Below, piece after piece: positions 34,639 to 42,320 of a stretch of DNA of 64,000 bases. Numbering within the stretch: position 1 is the stretch's first letter; each line of letters starts with the position of its first letter. The notes beneath the pieces are model-generated. The model was not told the DNA's origin and did not search any database. It worked only from the letters and a program-made list of their open reading frames with translations. Source of the stretch: Gemmataceae bacterium (GTDB lineage Bacteria > Planctomycetota > Planctomycetia > Gemmatales > Gemmataceae); the NCBI GenBank assembly GCA_901538445.1, contig LR594586.1, forward strand, positions 62,001 through 126,000, written 5' to 3'. A program made the position numbers and the translations under genes.

Positions 34639-34839
34639 GTGACCCCCTACCCCGACCCCGCCGACCTCACCCCCGACGACCGCCTCCGCGAGCTGACCCG
34701 ACTCCTCGCGACCGGCGTGCTCCGCCTCGGCCTGCCGGCCCCTGTCCCCGCCAATTCTGGTCCCGCAGAACCCTCGGAATTCCGCACGGACGACCTTGCT
34801 GCGCGGGCCAGGAAGAGCGTCACTGTCCACGCCGGTTGA
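34639..34839 (+). CDS. Small hypothetical protein, 66 aa
   Basis: The GTG at 34639 is preferred because GAGGTG lies 8 bases upstream (TPYPDPADLTPDDRLRELTRLLATGVLRL). The segment DLTPDDRLRELTRLLATGVLRL is often seen in small proteins next to planctomycete recombinase genes. 35 bases upstream of the DUF2924 gene. Function unknown. Confidence 0.55.
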   Translation: MTPYPDPADLTPDDRLRELTRLLATGVLRLGLPAPVPANSGPAEPSEFRTDDLAARARKSVTVHAG

Positions 34840-34874
34840 CGGCACCGAGAGCACCACAACCCAGGAGATCAACG

Positions 34875-35378
34875 ATGGGAGTGAACGTCGCGAAGGAGGT
34901 CGCCGCCCTGCAGCGGATGTCCCCCAAGGACCTCGCCCGGAAGTTCGCCGACGTGTTCGGCGAGCCCACCAACGCGCGGAACCGCGTGTGGCTGGTCCGC
35001 CGCATCGCGTGGCGGCTCCAGGCCCTCGCCGAGGGCGACCTCACCGATCGCGCGCGGGGCCGGGCCGCCGAACTCGCCTGCGACGCCGACCTCCGACTCA
35101 ACCCGCCCGCGGCGAAGGTCGCGGCCGAGCCGGCCGCGACGGAGCGGACCCGCACCCGGGAGCCGGCGGTCGAGGCGGATGCCCGGCTCCCGGCCCCGGG
35201 CACGGTCCTCACCCGGGCGTACAAGGGCACCACGGTCCAGGTGAAGGTCCTCGCCCGCGGGTTCGAGTACGCCGGCACCGTGTACGGGTCCCTCAGCGCC
35301 GTCGCGAAGGCCGTCACCGGGAGCCACTGCAACGGGTACCTCTTCTTCCGGCTCCACACGAAGGGCGGTGCCGCGTGA
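34875..35378 (+). CDS. DUF2924 protein, 167 aa
   Basis: ATG at 34875 with AGGAG 8 bases upstream. The N-terminal helices (KEVAALQRMSPKDLARKFADVFGE...RNRVWLVRRIAWRLQALAEG) and the C-terminal RGTxxxVxVLxxGFEYxGxxYxSLSAVAKAVTGSHCNGYLFF are the DUF2924 signature. These genes usually precede a serine recombinase gene; here its stop overlaps the recombinase GTG by 4 bases. It probably assists or regulates the recombinase (inference from gene order). Confidence 0.85.
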   Translation: MGVNVAKEVAALQRMSPKDLARKFADVFGEPTNARNRVWLVRRIAWRLQALAEGDLTDRARGRAAELACDADLRLNPPAAKVAAEPAATERTRTREPAVEADARLPAPGTVLTRAYKGTTVQVKVLARGFEYAGTVYGSLSAVAKAVTGSHCNGYLFFRLHTKGGAA

Positions 35379-36979
35379 CCAAGGCGATCTCCAAACACCC
35401 GCGGCCCGAGCCGCGGGCCAGCGTGAAGTTGGTGCGGTGCGCGGTGTACACGCGGAAGAGCACCGAGGAGGGGCTCGAGCAGGAGTTCAACTCGCTCGAC
35501 GCCCAGCGGGAGGCCGGGGAGGCGTACGTCCGCAGCCAGGCCGGCGAGGGGTGGGCCCTGCTCCCCGACCGGTACGACGACGGCGGGTTCACCGGCGGCA
35601 ACTCCGACCGCCCCGCCCTCCGCCGCCTGATGGCTGACATCGAGGCCGGCCGCGTCGACTGCGTGGTCGTGTACAAGGTGGACCGCCTGAGCCGCAGCCT
35701 CCTCGACTTCGCGCAGATGATGCGGACGTTCGAGGACCGCCAGGTGTCGTTCGTGAGCGTGACCCAGCAGTTCAACACGGGCACGTCGATGGGCCGGCTG
35801 GTCCTCAACGTGCTCCTGAGCTTCGCCCAGTTCGAGCGGGAGATCATCTCCGAGCGGACCCGGGACAAGATCGCCGCGACCCGGCGCAAGGGCAAGTGGG
35901 CCGGGGGCCACCCGGTCCTCGGGTACGACGTCGACCCCAACGGGTTCAAGCTCGTCGTCAACACCGACGAGGCCGAGCGGGTCCGCCAGATCTTCGCGCT
36001 GTACCTCGAGCACCAGGCCCTGCTCCCGGTGGTCAAGGCGCTGGCCGAGCGCGGGTGGGTCGGGAAGCGGTGGGCCACCCGCAAGGGCCCGGAGCGGGGC
36101 GGGGAGACGCTCACCCGCACCAGCCTGTACCGGCTCCTCACCAACCCCGTGTACGTCGGCAAGGTCAAGTACAAGGACGAGGTCCACGACGGCGAGCACC
36201 CCGCGATCGTGGACCCGGGGGTCTTCAGTCGCACCGGGGCCCTGCTCCGCCGCAACGGGACCACCGGCGGGGCGCCGCTCCGCGGGGCGTTCGGGTCGCT
36301 CCTCAAGGGGCTCCTGAGGTGCGGCCCGTGCGGGTGCGCCATGTCCCCGACGCACACCACCAAGGGGGCCCGCCGGTACCGGTACTACGCGTGCGTCGCC
36401 GCCCAGAACCGGGGCCGCGCCTCCTGCCCCACCAAGTCCGTTCCCGCCGAGCCGATCGAGCAGTTCGTGGTGGACCAGGTGCGGGGAGTGGGCCGGGACC
36501 CGGCCGTGCTCCGCGGGGTCCTCGACCAGACCCGCGCCCTGCACGCCGAGCGGACCGCCGAGCTTGAGACCGAGGAGCGCGGGCTCACGAAGGACCTGTC
36601 CGCGTGGCACCGCGAGGCCACCCGGCTGTCGGTCCAACTCAAGCCGGGCGAGGACAACGGCGGCGTGGTCGGGCGGCTGGCCGAGCTGCACGACCGGATC
36701 GGCACCGTCGAGGGCCGGGTCAAACAGGTCCGGGACCAGATCAAGTCGGTCGCCGGGCAACTGGTCGACGAGGGGCAGGCCACCCGTGCGCTGGCGGCGT
36801 TCGACCCGGTGTGGGGCACGCTCACCCCGCGGGAGCAGGCCCGGGTGGTCGGGCTGCTCATCGAGGCGGTGAGCTTCGACGGCCGCACCGGCGCGGTCGC
36901 GGTCACCTTCCGTCCCGCGGGGATCACCACCCTCGCGAACGAACTGTCGCAGCACACCCACGAGGAGGACGTTGCATGA
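35375..36979 (+). CDS. Large serine recombinase of element 2, 534 aa
   Basis: GTG start coupled to DUF2924. Resolvase domain with nucleophile S29 in YTRKSTEEG, plus DAQREA, VVYKVDRLSRSLLDF and SERTRDKIAATRRKGKW. Recombinase domain about 200-290. An intact zinc ribbon begins RCGPCGCAM and ends in CVAAQNRGRASCPTK. A coiled coil lies at about 390-460. Unlike the element 1 enzyme, the zinc cysteines are kept. Stop overlaps the next ATG (ATGA). It probably integrates or excises element 2; its attachment sites were not found. Confidence 0.9.
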   Translation: MTKAISKHPRPEPRASVKLVRCAVYTRKSTEEGLEQEFNSLDAQREAGEAYVRSQAGEGWALLPDRYDDGGFTGGNSDRPALRRLMADIEAGRVDCVVVYKVDRLSRSLLDFAQMMRTFEDRQVSFVSVTQQFNTGTSMGRLVLNVLLSFAQFEREIISERTRDKIAATRRKGKWAGGHPVLGYDVDPNGFKLVVNTDEAERVRQIFALYLEHQALLPVVKALAERGWVGKRWATRKGPERGGETLTRTSLYRLLTNPVYVGKVKYKDEVHDGEHPAIVDPGVFSRTGALLRRNGTTGGAPLRGAFGSLLKGLLRCGPCGCAMSPTHTTKGARRYRYYACVAAQNRGRASCPTKSVPAEPIEQFVVDQVRGVGRDPAVLRGVLDQTRALHAERTAELETEERGLTKDLSAWHREATRLSVQLKPGEDNGGVVGRLAELHDRIGTVEGRVKQVRDQIKSVAGQLVDEGQATRALAAFDPVWGTLTPREQARVVGLLIEAVSFDGRTGAVAVTFRPAGITTLANELSQHTHEEDVA

Positions 36980-37410
36980 GCACCACGAACACCCACGCCG
37001 CACCGCTGACGGTGGCGGGCACGGTCCACTTCGACCGGGCCGGCCGCGGGGCTCGCAAGGTCCTGCGGCTCGGGCCCGCGCCCGCGGAGCCCGATCCCGG
37101 GCGGGTGCCCCGGGTGGCCCGGCTCATGGCCCTGGCCATCCGCTTCGACCAGCTGTTGCGGGACGGCGTCGTGGCGGACCAGGCGGAATTGGCGCGGCTG
37201 GGGCACGTCACCCGGGCCCGGGTGAGCCAGATCATGTCGCTGCTGCACCTCGCCCCCGACCTCCAGGAGGCGGTTCTGTTCCTCGCGAAGGTCGAGACCG
37301 GCCGAGCCCCCCTGCTCCTCCGCGACCTGCTCCCGGTCGCCGCCACCCCCGACTGGAAGGCCCAGCGCGCCCTGTGGCGGACGTTGAACGTGCCGGCAAC
37401 CGCGTACTGA
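36976..37410 (+). CDS. HTH protein of the recombinase module, 144 aa
   Basis: ATG at 36976, overlapping the recombinase stop. An HTH at about 60-90 (GVVADQAELARLGHVTRARVSQIMSLLHLAPDLQEAVLFL) resembles a sigma-like or ParB-type HTH and recurs in planctomycete DUF2924-recombinase units. Probably a recombination directionality or regulatory factor (inference). Confidence 0.75.
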   Translation: MSTTNTHAAPLTVAGTVHFDRAGRGARKVLRLGPAPAEPDPGRVPRVARLMALAIRFDQLLRDGVVADQAELARLGHVTRARVSQIMSLLHLAPDLQEAVLFLAKVETGRAPLLLRDLLPVAATPDWKAQRALWRTLNVPATAY

Positions 37411-37536
37411 AACTGCCCGAAATCGGTGAGAATGGGATTGCCCGCGGCCGCGATTGGTATTCTATTGTACATTGTGGACGCGCGTGCGCATCCGCACAAC
37501 TCGAACGACCCGCCGGACCCGAAGGAGAGGCGCACC

Positions 37537-38727
37537 ATGGCCGCATGGACCCTGCGACGGTTCTCCAACCCGTCCGTCCTCGACCAGATCCACCCCGAGC
37601 GGCTCCTCGCGTTCCTCCGCCCGTTCCGCGACTTCCTCGCCTCCCGCGGCGTCGCCCTGCCCGCCGCCGCGGGCGCCCCGATCGACAAGACGGCCCTCGC
37701 CCAGGTGTTCCTGTCCCCGGACGTGCGGACCCCCGGCGAGCTCATCGACGCCCTCCACTTCGTCGACGAGCTCGCAACCCCAGAGGGCATGGACGCGTTG
37801 CTCCGGGAGGCCCGGGCCCGCGGCCTGGCCCTGGACGAGCGCGGGGACCTGTCCCCCGCCGACGTGGTCGTCCAGGTGTGGCTCCTGGACCGCGCGCTCC
37901 TCGAGCGGAAGCACGTCGAGAGCTACCTCGAGCGGGTCCGCTCGTTCGCGTCGTTCCGGATGGCCCGGGACCGCCGGGCCGCGTTCCGCCGGCCCACCGA
38001 CCCCCAGCTCGCCGCCCTGACCGCGGCCCTCGACGACTGGTTCGAGGAGCGCCGCCGGGGCCGGTGGGCCCGGGTCATCGTCGGGGCCCACGCGGCGGGG
38101 GTGTGGTTCCTGGTCCGCCACGGCGAGCCCCTCAAGCGGGAGGAGAGCCTCGTCGCCGGGGCCGCGTCGAGCATCTGCCACCGGCCGATCAAGTACGACG
38201 TGCTCGTGTACGACCCGCACATCGGCGAGCTCCAGGTCAACGCCTGCACCCCGGCCGAGAAGGAGCTGTACCGGACCGCCGTCGGGACCCACCTGTTCGG
38301 CGACCCGGACACGTTCCCCGGGACCGAGAAGTACACCCTCGAGCCGCTCCGCCGCGGCGGCCCCGCCGCGCTCGCCACCGACGACGTCGCCGGGATCGAG
38401 GCCGTGACCCTCCGCGAGGTCCAGCTGTACCTCCGCGGGGACCCGTGGGAGCTGGTGACCCGGAAGTCCAGCGACTTCTTCCAGCTCCTCGCGGCCCGCG
38501 CCGCCCCGTTCCCCGAGGCCGGGGCCCTGGTGCGGGCCACGTTCGCGGTCAAGTTCGCCGGGTCCCGCAAGCCCCGGACCGTCGTCATCAAGCCCTCGAA
38601 CGTGGCCCAGTTCACCCGCGACGAGGACGCGGGCCTGGTCGAGCGGTGGCTAGAGGCCCGGGGCTTCATCCGGAGGACCGAGCCCGATGTCCCTGAGCAC
38701 GACGAACTCGCTGTGGCACGCGGTTGA
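37537..38727 (+). CDS. Hypothetical protein A of unknown pair, 396 aa
   Basis: ATG at 37537 with AAGGAGAGG just upstream. A helical N-terminus (SVLDQIHPERLLAFLRPFRDFLASRGVALP) leads into an alpha/beta body with ADVVVQVWLLDRALLERKHVESYLER, a Trp-rich strand (AAGVWFLVRHGEPLKREESL), and a C-terminal HTH-like segment (LVERWLEARGFIRR). No catalytic motif is recognised. It overlaps protein B by 41 bases, so the two are made together. An AT-rich gap precedes it, likely its promoter. Confidence 0.6.
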   Translation: MAAWTLRRFSNPSVLDQIHPERLLAFLRPFRDFLASRGVALPAAAGAPIDKTALAQVFLSPDVRTPGELIDALHFVDELATPEGMDALLREARARGLALDERGDLSPADVVVQVWLLDRALLERKHVESYLERVRSFASFRMARDRRAAFRRPTDPQLAALTAALDDWFEERRRGRWARVIVGAHAAGVWFLVRHGEPLKREESLVAGAASSICHRPIKYDVLVYDPHIGELQVNACTPAEKELYRTAVGTHLFGDPDTFPGTEKYTLEPLRRGGPAALATDDVAGIEAVTLREVQLYLRGDPWELVTRKSSDFFQLLAARAAPFPEAGALVRATFAVKFAGSRKPRTVVIKPSNVAQFTRDEDAGLVERWLEARGFIRRTEPDVPEHDELAVARG

Positions 38728-39907
38728 GGCGCTCCCGGGCCTGGGCGCGGTCGAGGCCGAGTGGCGGGCGGCGGCCGGGCCCGGGTTCGACCGGCTCGCC
38801 CCGCTCCTCCGGGTCCGCCCGGGGCTGGCCGCGTCCTACCCGCGGCCCGGGGGCCTGCCGTACGAGGTCCGGGAGCCCGCGCCCGGCGAGTACGTCGGCG
38901 TGTGCCCGGACCACGGGGAGCCGGTCCCGCTGACCCGCGGGCAGCTCCTCGTGCTCGAGGTGGACCGGGCCAAGTTGGCGGCGGCCCTGGCCCGCGCGTT
39001 CGGCCTCGACCCCGCCGGCGCGGGGGGCCCCGAGGACCCGCTCCCGGTGGGCACGTTCGCCTCGGCCGCCGGGGTCCGGTACGGGTGCTTCTTCGTCACC
39101 CCCACCGAGTCCGCGGACGTGCAGGTGGTGGCGACCCGGCTCGTGGCCGAGGGCGCCGCCCCGTTCGTCGTGTTCGTCCCGACCCGGCGGTTCGTCCGCC
39201 GCGCCACGGAAACCCTCCTGCGGTACCAGCGGTGCGCCGTCGTGGCGCTGTGCGAGGCCGTCGCGGTCGACGGGCCCGGGCGGTGGTCCGCCGCCGAACC
39301 GCTGGACGCGGTCCTCGCCCGGGCGACCGGCGTCGCGAGCGTCGCCCCGGCCGCACCCGAGGGCCGCCCCAACGCGTTCCGCTTCGACGGGACGGTGTGG
39401 TCGGTCACGTTCCAGGGGACGACCGTGGGGCTCACGGACGGTCTGGGGCCCCGCTACCTCGCCCGGCTGATCGCCTCCAAGCGGATCCCCGTCGATGCGG
39501 CCGTGCTCCAGGCGGCCGCGCGGGGCAAGGACCCCGTGCCGCCCGGCGCCGGGTTCGCGGCGTTCGACCAGACCGGGTGGGAGGCGTGCCGGGCCCGCTA
39601 CTCCGAACTGACCGAGGAGCTCGAGGACGCCACGGCCCGCAACGACGCCGGCCGCCGGGACCGGGTGCGGGAGGAGATGGCCGCCCTGGCGGGCGAGCTC
39701 AGGGCGGCGCACGGGTTCGGGGGCCGCGACCGGAAGCGCGGGGACAAGTCCGCGAGCGTCCGGACCGCCGTCAAGAACGCCCTCGACCGGACCCTCAAAA
39801 TCCTCAAGGACAAGCACGGGCCCCTGTTCCGCCACCTCGACGCGGCGCTCCGCACCGGGGCCGAGGTGTGCTACGACCCGAACCCCGACGTGGACTGGGA
39901 GGTGTGA
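38687..39907 (+). CDS. Hypothetical protein B of unknown pair, 406 aa
   Basis: ATG at 38687. The N-terminal 200 residues are unassigned. Residues about 235-270 (FRFDGTVWSVTFQGTTVGLTDGLGPRYLARLIAS) match a winged-helix-like module found in bacterial regulators (the 'GLRYLAxLL' unit). The C-terminus (charged coiled coil, GGRDRKRG, then a VRTAVKNALDRTLKIL helix and HLDAALRTGAEVCYDPNPDVDW) is a conserved ending of such regulators. So B is probably a DNA-binding regulator with a sensor-like N-terminal part. Confidence 0.6.
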   Translation: MSLSTTNSLWHAVEALPGLGAVEAEWRAAAGPGFDRLAPLLRVRPGLAASYPRPGGLPYEVREPAPGEYVGVCPDHGEPVPLTRGQLLVLEVDRAKLAAALARAFGLDPAGAGGPEDPLPVGTFASAAGVRYGCFFVTPTESADVQVVATRLVAEGAAPFVVFVPTRRFVRRATETLLRYQRCAVVALCEAVAVDGPGRWSAAEPLDAVLARATGVASVAPAAPEGRPNAFRFDGTVWSVTFQGTTVGLTDGLGPRYLARLIASKRIPVDAAVLQAAARGKDPVPPGAGFAAFDQTGWEACRARYSELTEELEDATARNDAGRRDRVREEMAALAGELRAAHGFGGRDRKRGDKSASVRTAVKNALDRTLKILKDKHGPLFRHLDAALRTGAEVCYDPNPDVDWEV

Positions 39908-40097
39908 CCCCGCGGACGAAGTGTTACACGCGACGTAACGAGGTTACGCCGGACGAAACGCCTTCCCCGTGAAGGCCCGGCGAGCCCACAGCCCGCCGCC
40001 CACGGACCGGGCGGCGACCCACGCACCCCGTGAAGGCGCTCCCGCCGGGCCCCCTTCGACGGGGTGCTCGTGCGCGCCGGACGGCGCGGGAGGCGTG

Positions 40098-40415
40098 ATG
40101 ACCGGTTCGACCAAGTCCCAACTGTCGCCGGCCCGGCGGGCCCTCGTCGAGCTCCTGCACCGGGTCAACTTCGGCCGCCTCGAGCACCTCGAGGTCCGCG
40201 GCGGCGAGCCCGTCCTGGACCCCCGCCCGCGGGTGGTCCGCGAGCACAAGTTCGGCGGCGACAACGGCCCCCGCTCGGAGGCCGCGCGGGCCGACGTGGC
40301 CCTCAAGGCCCAGCACCTCGACCTGATGCGGCTCCTCGACCGCGTGAGCGACGGCGTCATCGACGTCCTCACCGTCAAGCACGGGCTGCCGTTCCACGCC
40401 GAGCTGGCCGGGTAG
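40098..40415 (+). CDS. Hypothetical protein, 105 aa
   Basis: ATG at 40098 (GTG three bases earlier also possible), GGGAGGCGTG upstream. Contains LSPARRALVELLHRVNFGRLEHLEVRGGEPVLDPRPRVVREHKFGGDNGPR. Known to me only as a small planctomycete family of unknown role. It lies between the B protein and the sigma factor. Confidence 0.55.
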   Translation: MTGSTKSQLSPARRALVELLHRVNFGRLEHLEVRGGEPVLDPRPRVVREHKFGGDNGPRSEAARADVALKAQHLDLMRLLDRVSDGVIDVLTVKHGLPFHAELAG

Positions 40416-40563
40416 CCCCCTCCCCTCGTTCCATCCACCACCCGACTTTCGACCGGCCGCGCAGCGGAGGCGAACGTGGGCACCGGCCCCCGGTGTTCGC
40501 CGCCCTTGCGCGCCCGGTCCCGTCGTGCCCGTTCGCCCCGCTCCCCGGCCGGGGGAGGCCCCC

Positions 40564-41157
40564 GTGCCCGGTGAACCGTCCGAGAGACCCCGACCCGCGC
40601 TCGACGCGTTGGAGAGCGAGCTCATCGCCCGCAAGGCGGCCGCCCTGGTCCGCCGCGGGCTCGTGCCCCGCTCCGACCGCGAGGACGCCCGCCAGGACCT
40701 CGCGGCCGCGCTCCTGGCCGCGCAGTGCAAGGTCGCCCTCGACCCCGCGACCCGGCACGCGTTCGCCCGCACCGTCCTCGGCAACGCCGCCGCGAACCTG
40801 GCCCGCGGGCGGCTCGCCGCCAAGCGGCACCCGGGCCGGGACTGCCCCATGGACCCCCGCGACGCCGAGGAGCTCGGGCCGGCCGCGTTCCGCGACGACC
40901 CCGCCGACCGGGAGCACCTCGCCGACCTGGCCGTCGACCTGGCCGCGGCCCTCGCGGCGTTGCCGGACGACCTCCGGGCCCTGGCCGACGCCCTCGCGGG
41001 GCGCGGGGTCGCCGCCGCGGCCCGGTCCCTGGGGGTGCCCCGGACCACCCTGTACGCCCCGCTCGCGACCCTCCGCGGGCGGCTCCGCCGGGCCGGGCTC
41101 GAGCAGTACCTTCCGAATCCTCCCGACGGTTCCGACCCGGACCGTGTATTTACCTGA
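40564..41157 (+). CDS. Sigma-70-family (ECF-like) sigma factor of element 2
   Basis: 197 residues from the GTG at 40564. The region 2-like part has DREDARQDLAAALLAAQCKVALDPATRHAFARTVLGNAAANLARGR; the region 4-like part has LPDDLRALADALAGRGVAAAARSLGVPRTTLYAPLATLRGRLRRAG. Similar in layout to the element 1 sigma factor, with an unusually Ala/Arg-rich composition. No anti-sigma gene nearby. Likely drives the element's own genes (inference). Confidence 0.7.
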   Translation: MPGEPSERPRPALDALESELIARKAAALVRRGLVPRSDREDARQDLAAALLAAQCKVALDPATRHAFARTVLGNAAANLARGRLAAKRHPGRDCPMDPRDAEELGPAAFRDDPADREHLADLAVDLAAALAALPDDLRALADALAGRGVAAAARSLGVPRTTLYAPLATLRGRLRRAGLEQYLPNPPDGSDPDRVFT

Positions 41158-41190
41158 TAGGCGGCCCGCGCCGGGTCCCGAGGAGCAACG

Positions 41191-41484
41191 ATGGCCCCGA
41201 TCCTGTACCGGTACACGTTCGCCCCGGGCGTCCCCGTGTCCGAGCTCCGGGACACCCTGGCGCTGGCAGTCATCGCCACCGAGAGCCTGCACGGCGAGAG
41301 CCAGGCCCGCCTGGACCTGGCCCACGCGTACGACGCGGAGAAGCGGGCGGTCGTGATCGACGCCTCGACGGACGTGGGTCGGGACCTCAGCCGGTTGTTT
41401 GTTGGCTTCGTCGGCCGCGAGTTCGGTCGCGGGTCCTTTCAGGTCGAACGGGTGGCGGCCAAGCTCGAACCCTCGACGGTGTGA
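41191..41484 (+). CDS. Hypothetical protein, 97 aa
   Basis: ATG at 41191 with CGAGGAGCAACG upstream. Alpha/beta sequence (APILYRYTFAPGVPVSELRDTLALAVIATESLHGE...KRAVVIDASTDVGRDLSRLFVGFV). In the replication block, just before the primase. Function unknown. Confidence 0.55.
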   Translation: MAPILYRYTFAPGVPVSELRDTLALAVIATESLHGESQARLDLAHAYDAEKRAVVIDASTDVGRDLSRLFVGFVGREFGRGSFQVERVAAKLEPSTV

Positions 41485-41570
41485 CGTCCGTTCACCCGGC
41501 ACCGCCGGCCCTCCCCCGCGTTCCCGGACGCGGGACCGTCCGCGGTGCGCACCGAGGGGAGCTGCTCGCC

Positions 41571-42320
41571 GTGTCGCCACCCGACCCCACGCCCGCGGAC
41601 CACGGCGCCCGGCCGGCCGCCAGGAAACTGACCCACGACGAACGCGTCGCCCTCCTGGCCGAGCGGTACCGCCTGCTCGTCGGGCCCGACCAGGTCGTCG
41701 AGCTGCGGGCCCTCCAGGTCCAGCGGGGCCGGGGCCGCCCGCACACCGAGGCCGGGTTCTTCGACGCCGGCCACCTCGCGGACATGGCCCGGGCCGCCCT
41801 CGAGGTGACGCCGCACGCCCGCGGCGTGTACCTCACCCTCAACCCGCTCCGCCCCGACCTGCTGGCCCGCCGGTGCAACCGGATCGACTGGGCCCAGGAG
41901 GGCGAGCTGGCCAAGGACCGGGACGTGCTCTCCCGCCGGTGGCTGCTCGTCGACGCGGACCCCGTGCGGGACGCGTTCGTCAGCAGCACGGACCGGGAGA
42001 AGGCCCACGCCCTGGACACCGCCCGCGCCGTCCGAGAGCACCTCCGCGCGAGGTCCTGGCCCGAGCCGATCCTGGCCGACTCGGGCAACGGGTACCACCT
42101 GCTGTACCGCGTCGACCTGCCCGCCGCCGACGGCGGGGTCGTGGAGCGGGTACTCCGCGGGCTCGCGGCCCGGTTCGACACGGACCGCGTGAAGATCGAC
42201 CAGAAGGTGTTCAACCCGGCGCGGCTGTGCAAGTCGCCGGGCACGCTGGCCCGCAAGGGCGACCACACGCCCGATCGCCCGCACCGCCGGGCCCGGTTCC
42301 TGGAGGTGCCCGCCCCGTGA
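41571..42320 (+). CDS. Primase-polymerase (AEP family), 249 aa
   Basis: GTG at 41571 chosen from the first in-frame start before the conserved part. Residues 128-130 form the DxD metal motif (LLVDADPVRD); DSGNGYHLLYR at 170-180 holds the catalytic His 176; KGDHTPDRPHRR closes the family. This is the archaeo-eukaryotic primase/Prim-Pol type found in phages and plasmids. Its stop overlaps the helicase GTG by 4 bases. It makes primers for the element's replication. Confidence 0.8.
   Translation: MSPPDPTPADHGARPAARKLTHDERVALLAERYRLLVGPDQVVELRALQVQRGRGRPHTEAGFFDAGHLADMARAALEVTPHARGVYLTLNPLRPDLLARRCNRIDWAQEGELAKDRDVLSRRWLLVDADPVRDAFVSSTDREKAHALDTARAVREHLRARSWPEPILADSGNGYHLLYRVDLPAADGGVVERVLRGLAARFDTDRVKIDQKVFNPARLCKSPGTLARKGDHTPDRPHRRARFLEVPAP

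Noticed and set aside
34820..37003. 727-codon minus-strand frame opposite the element 2 recombinase
   Set aside because: Shadow of the DUF2924/recombinase genes; no motif or plausible start signal.
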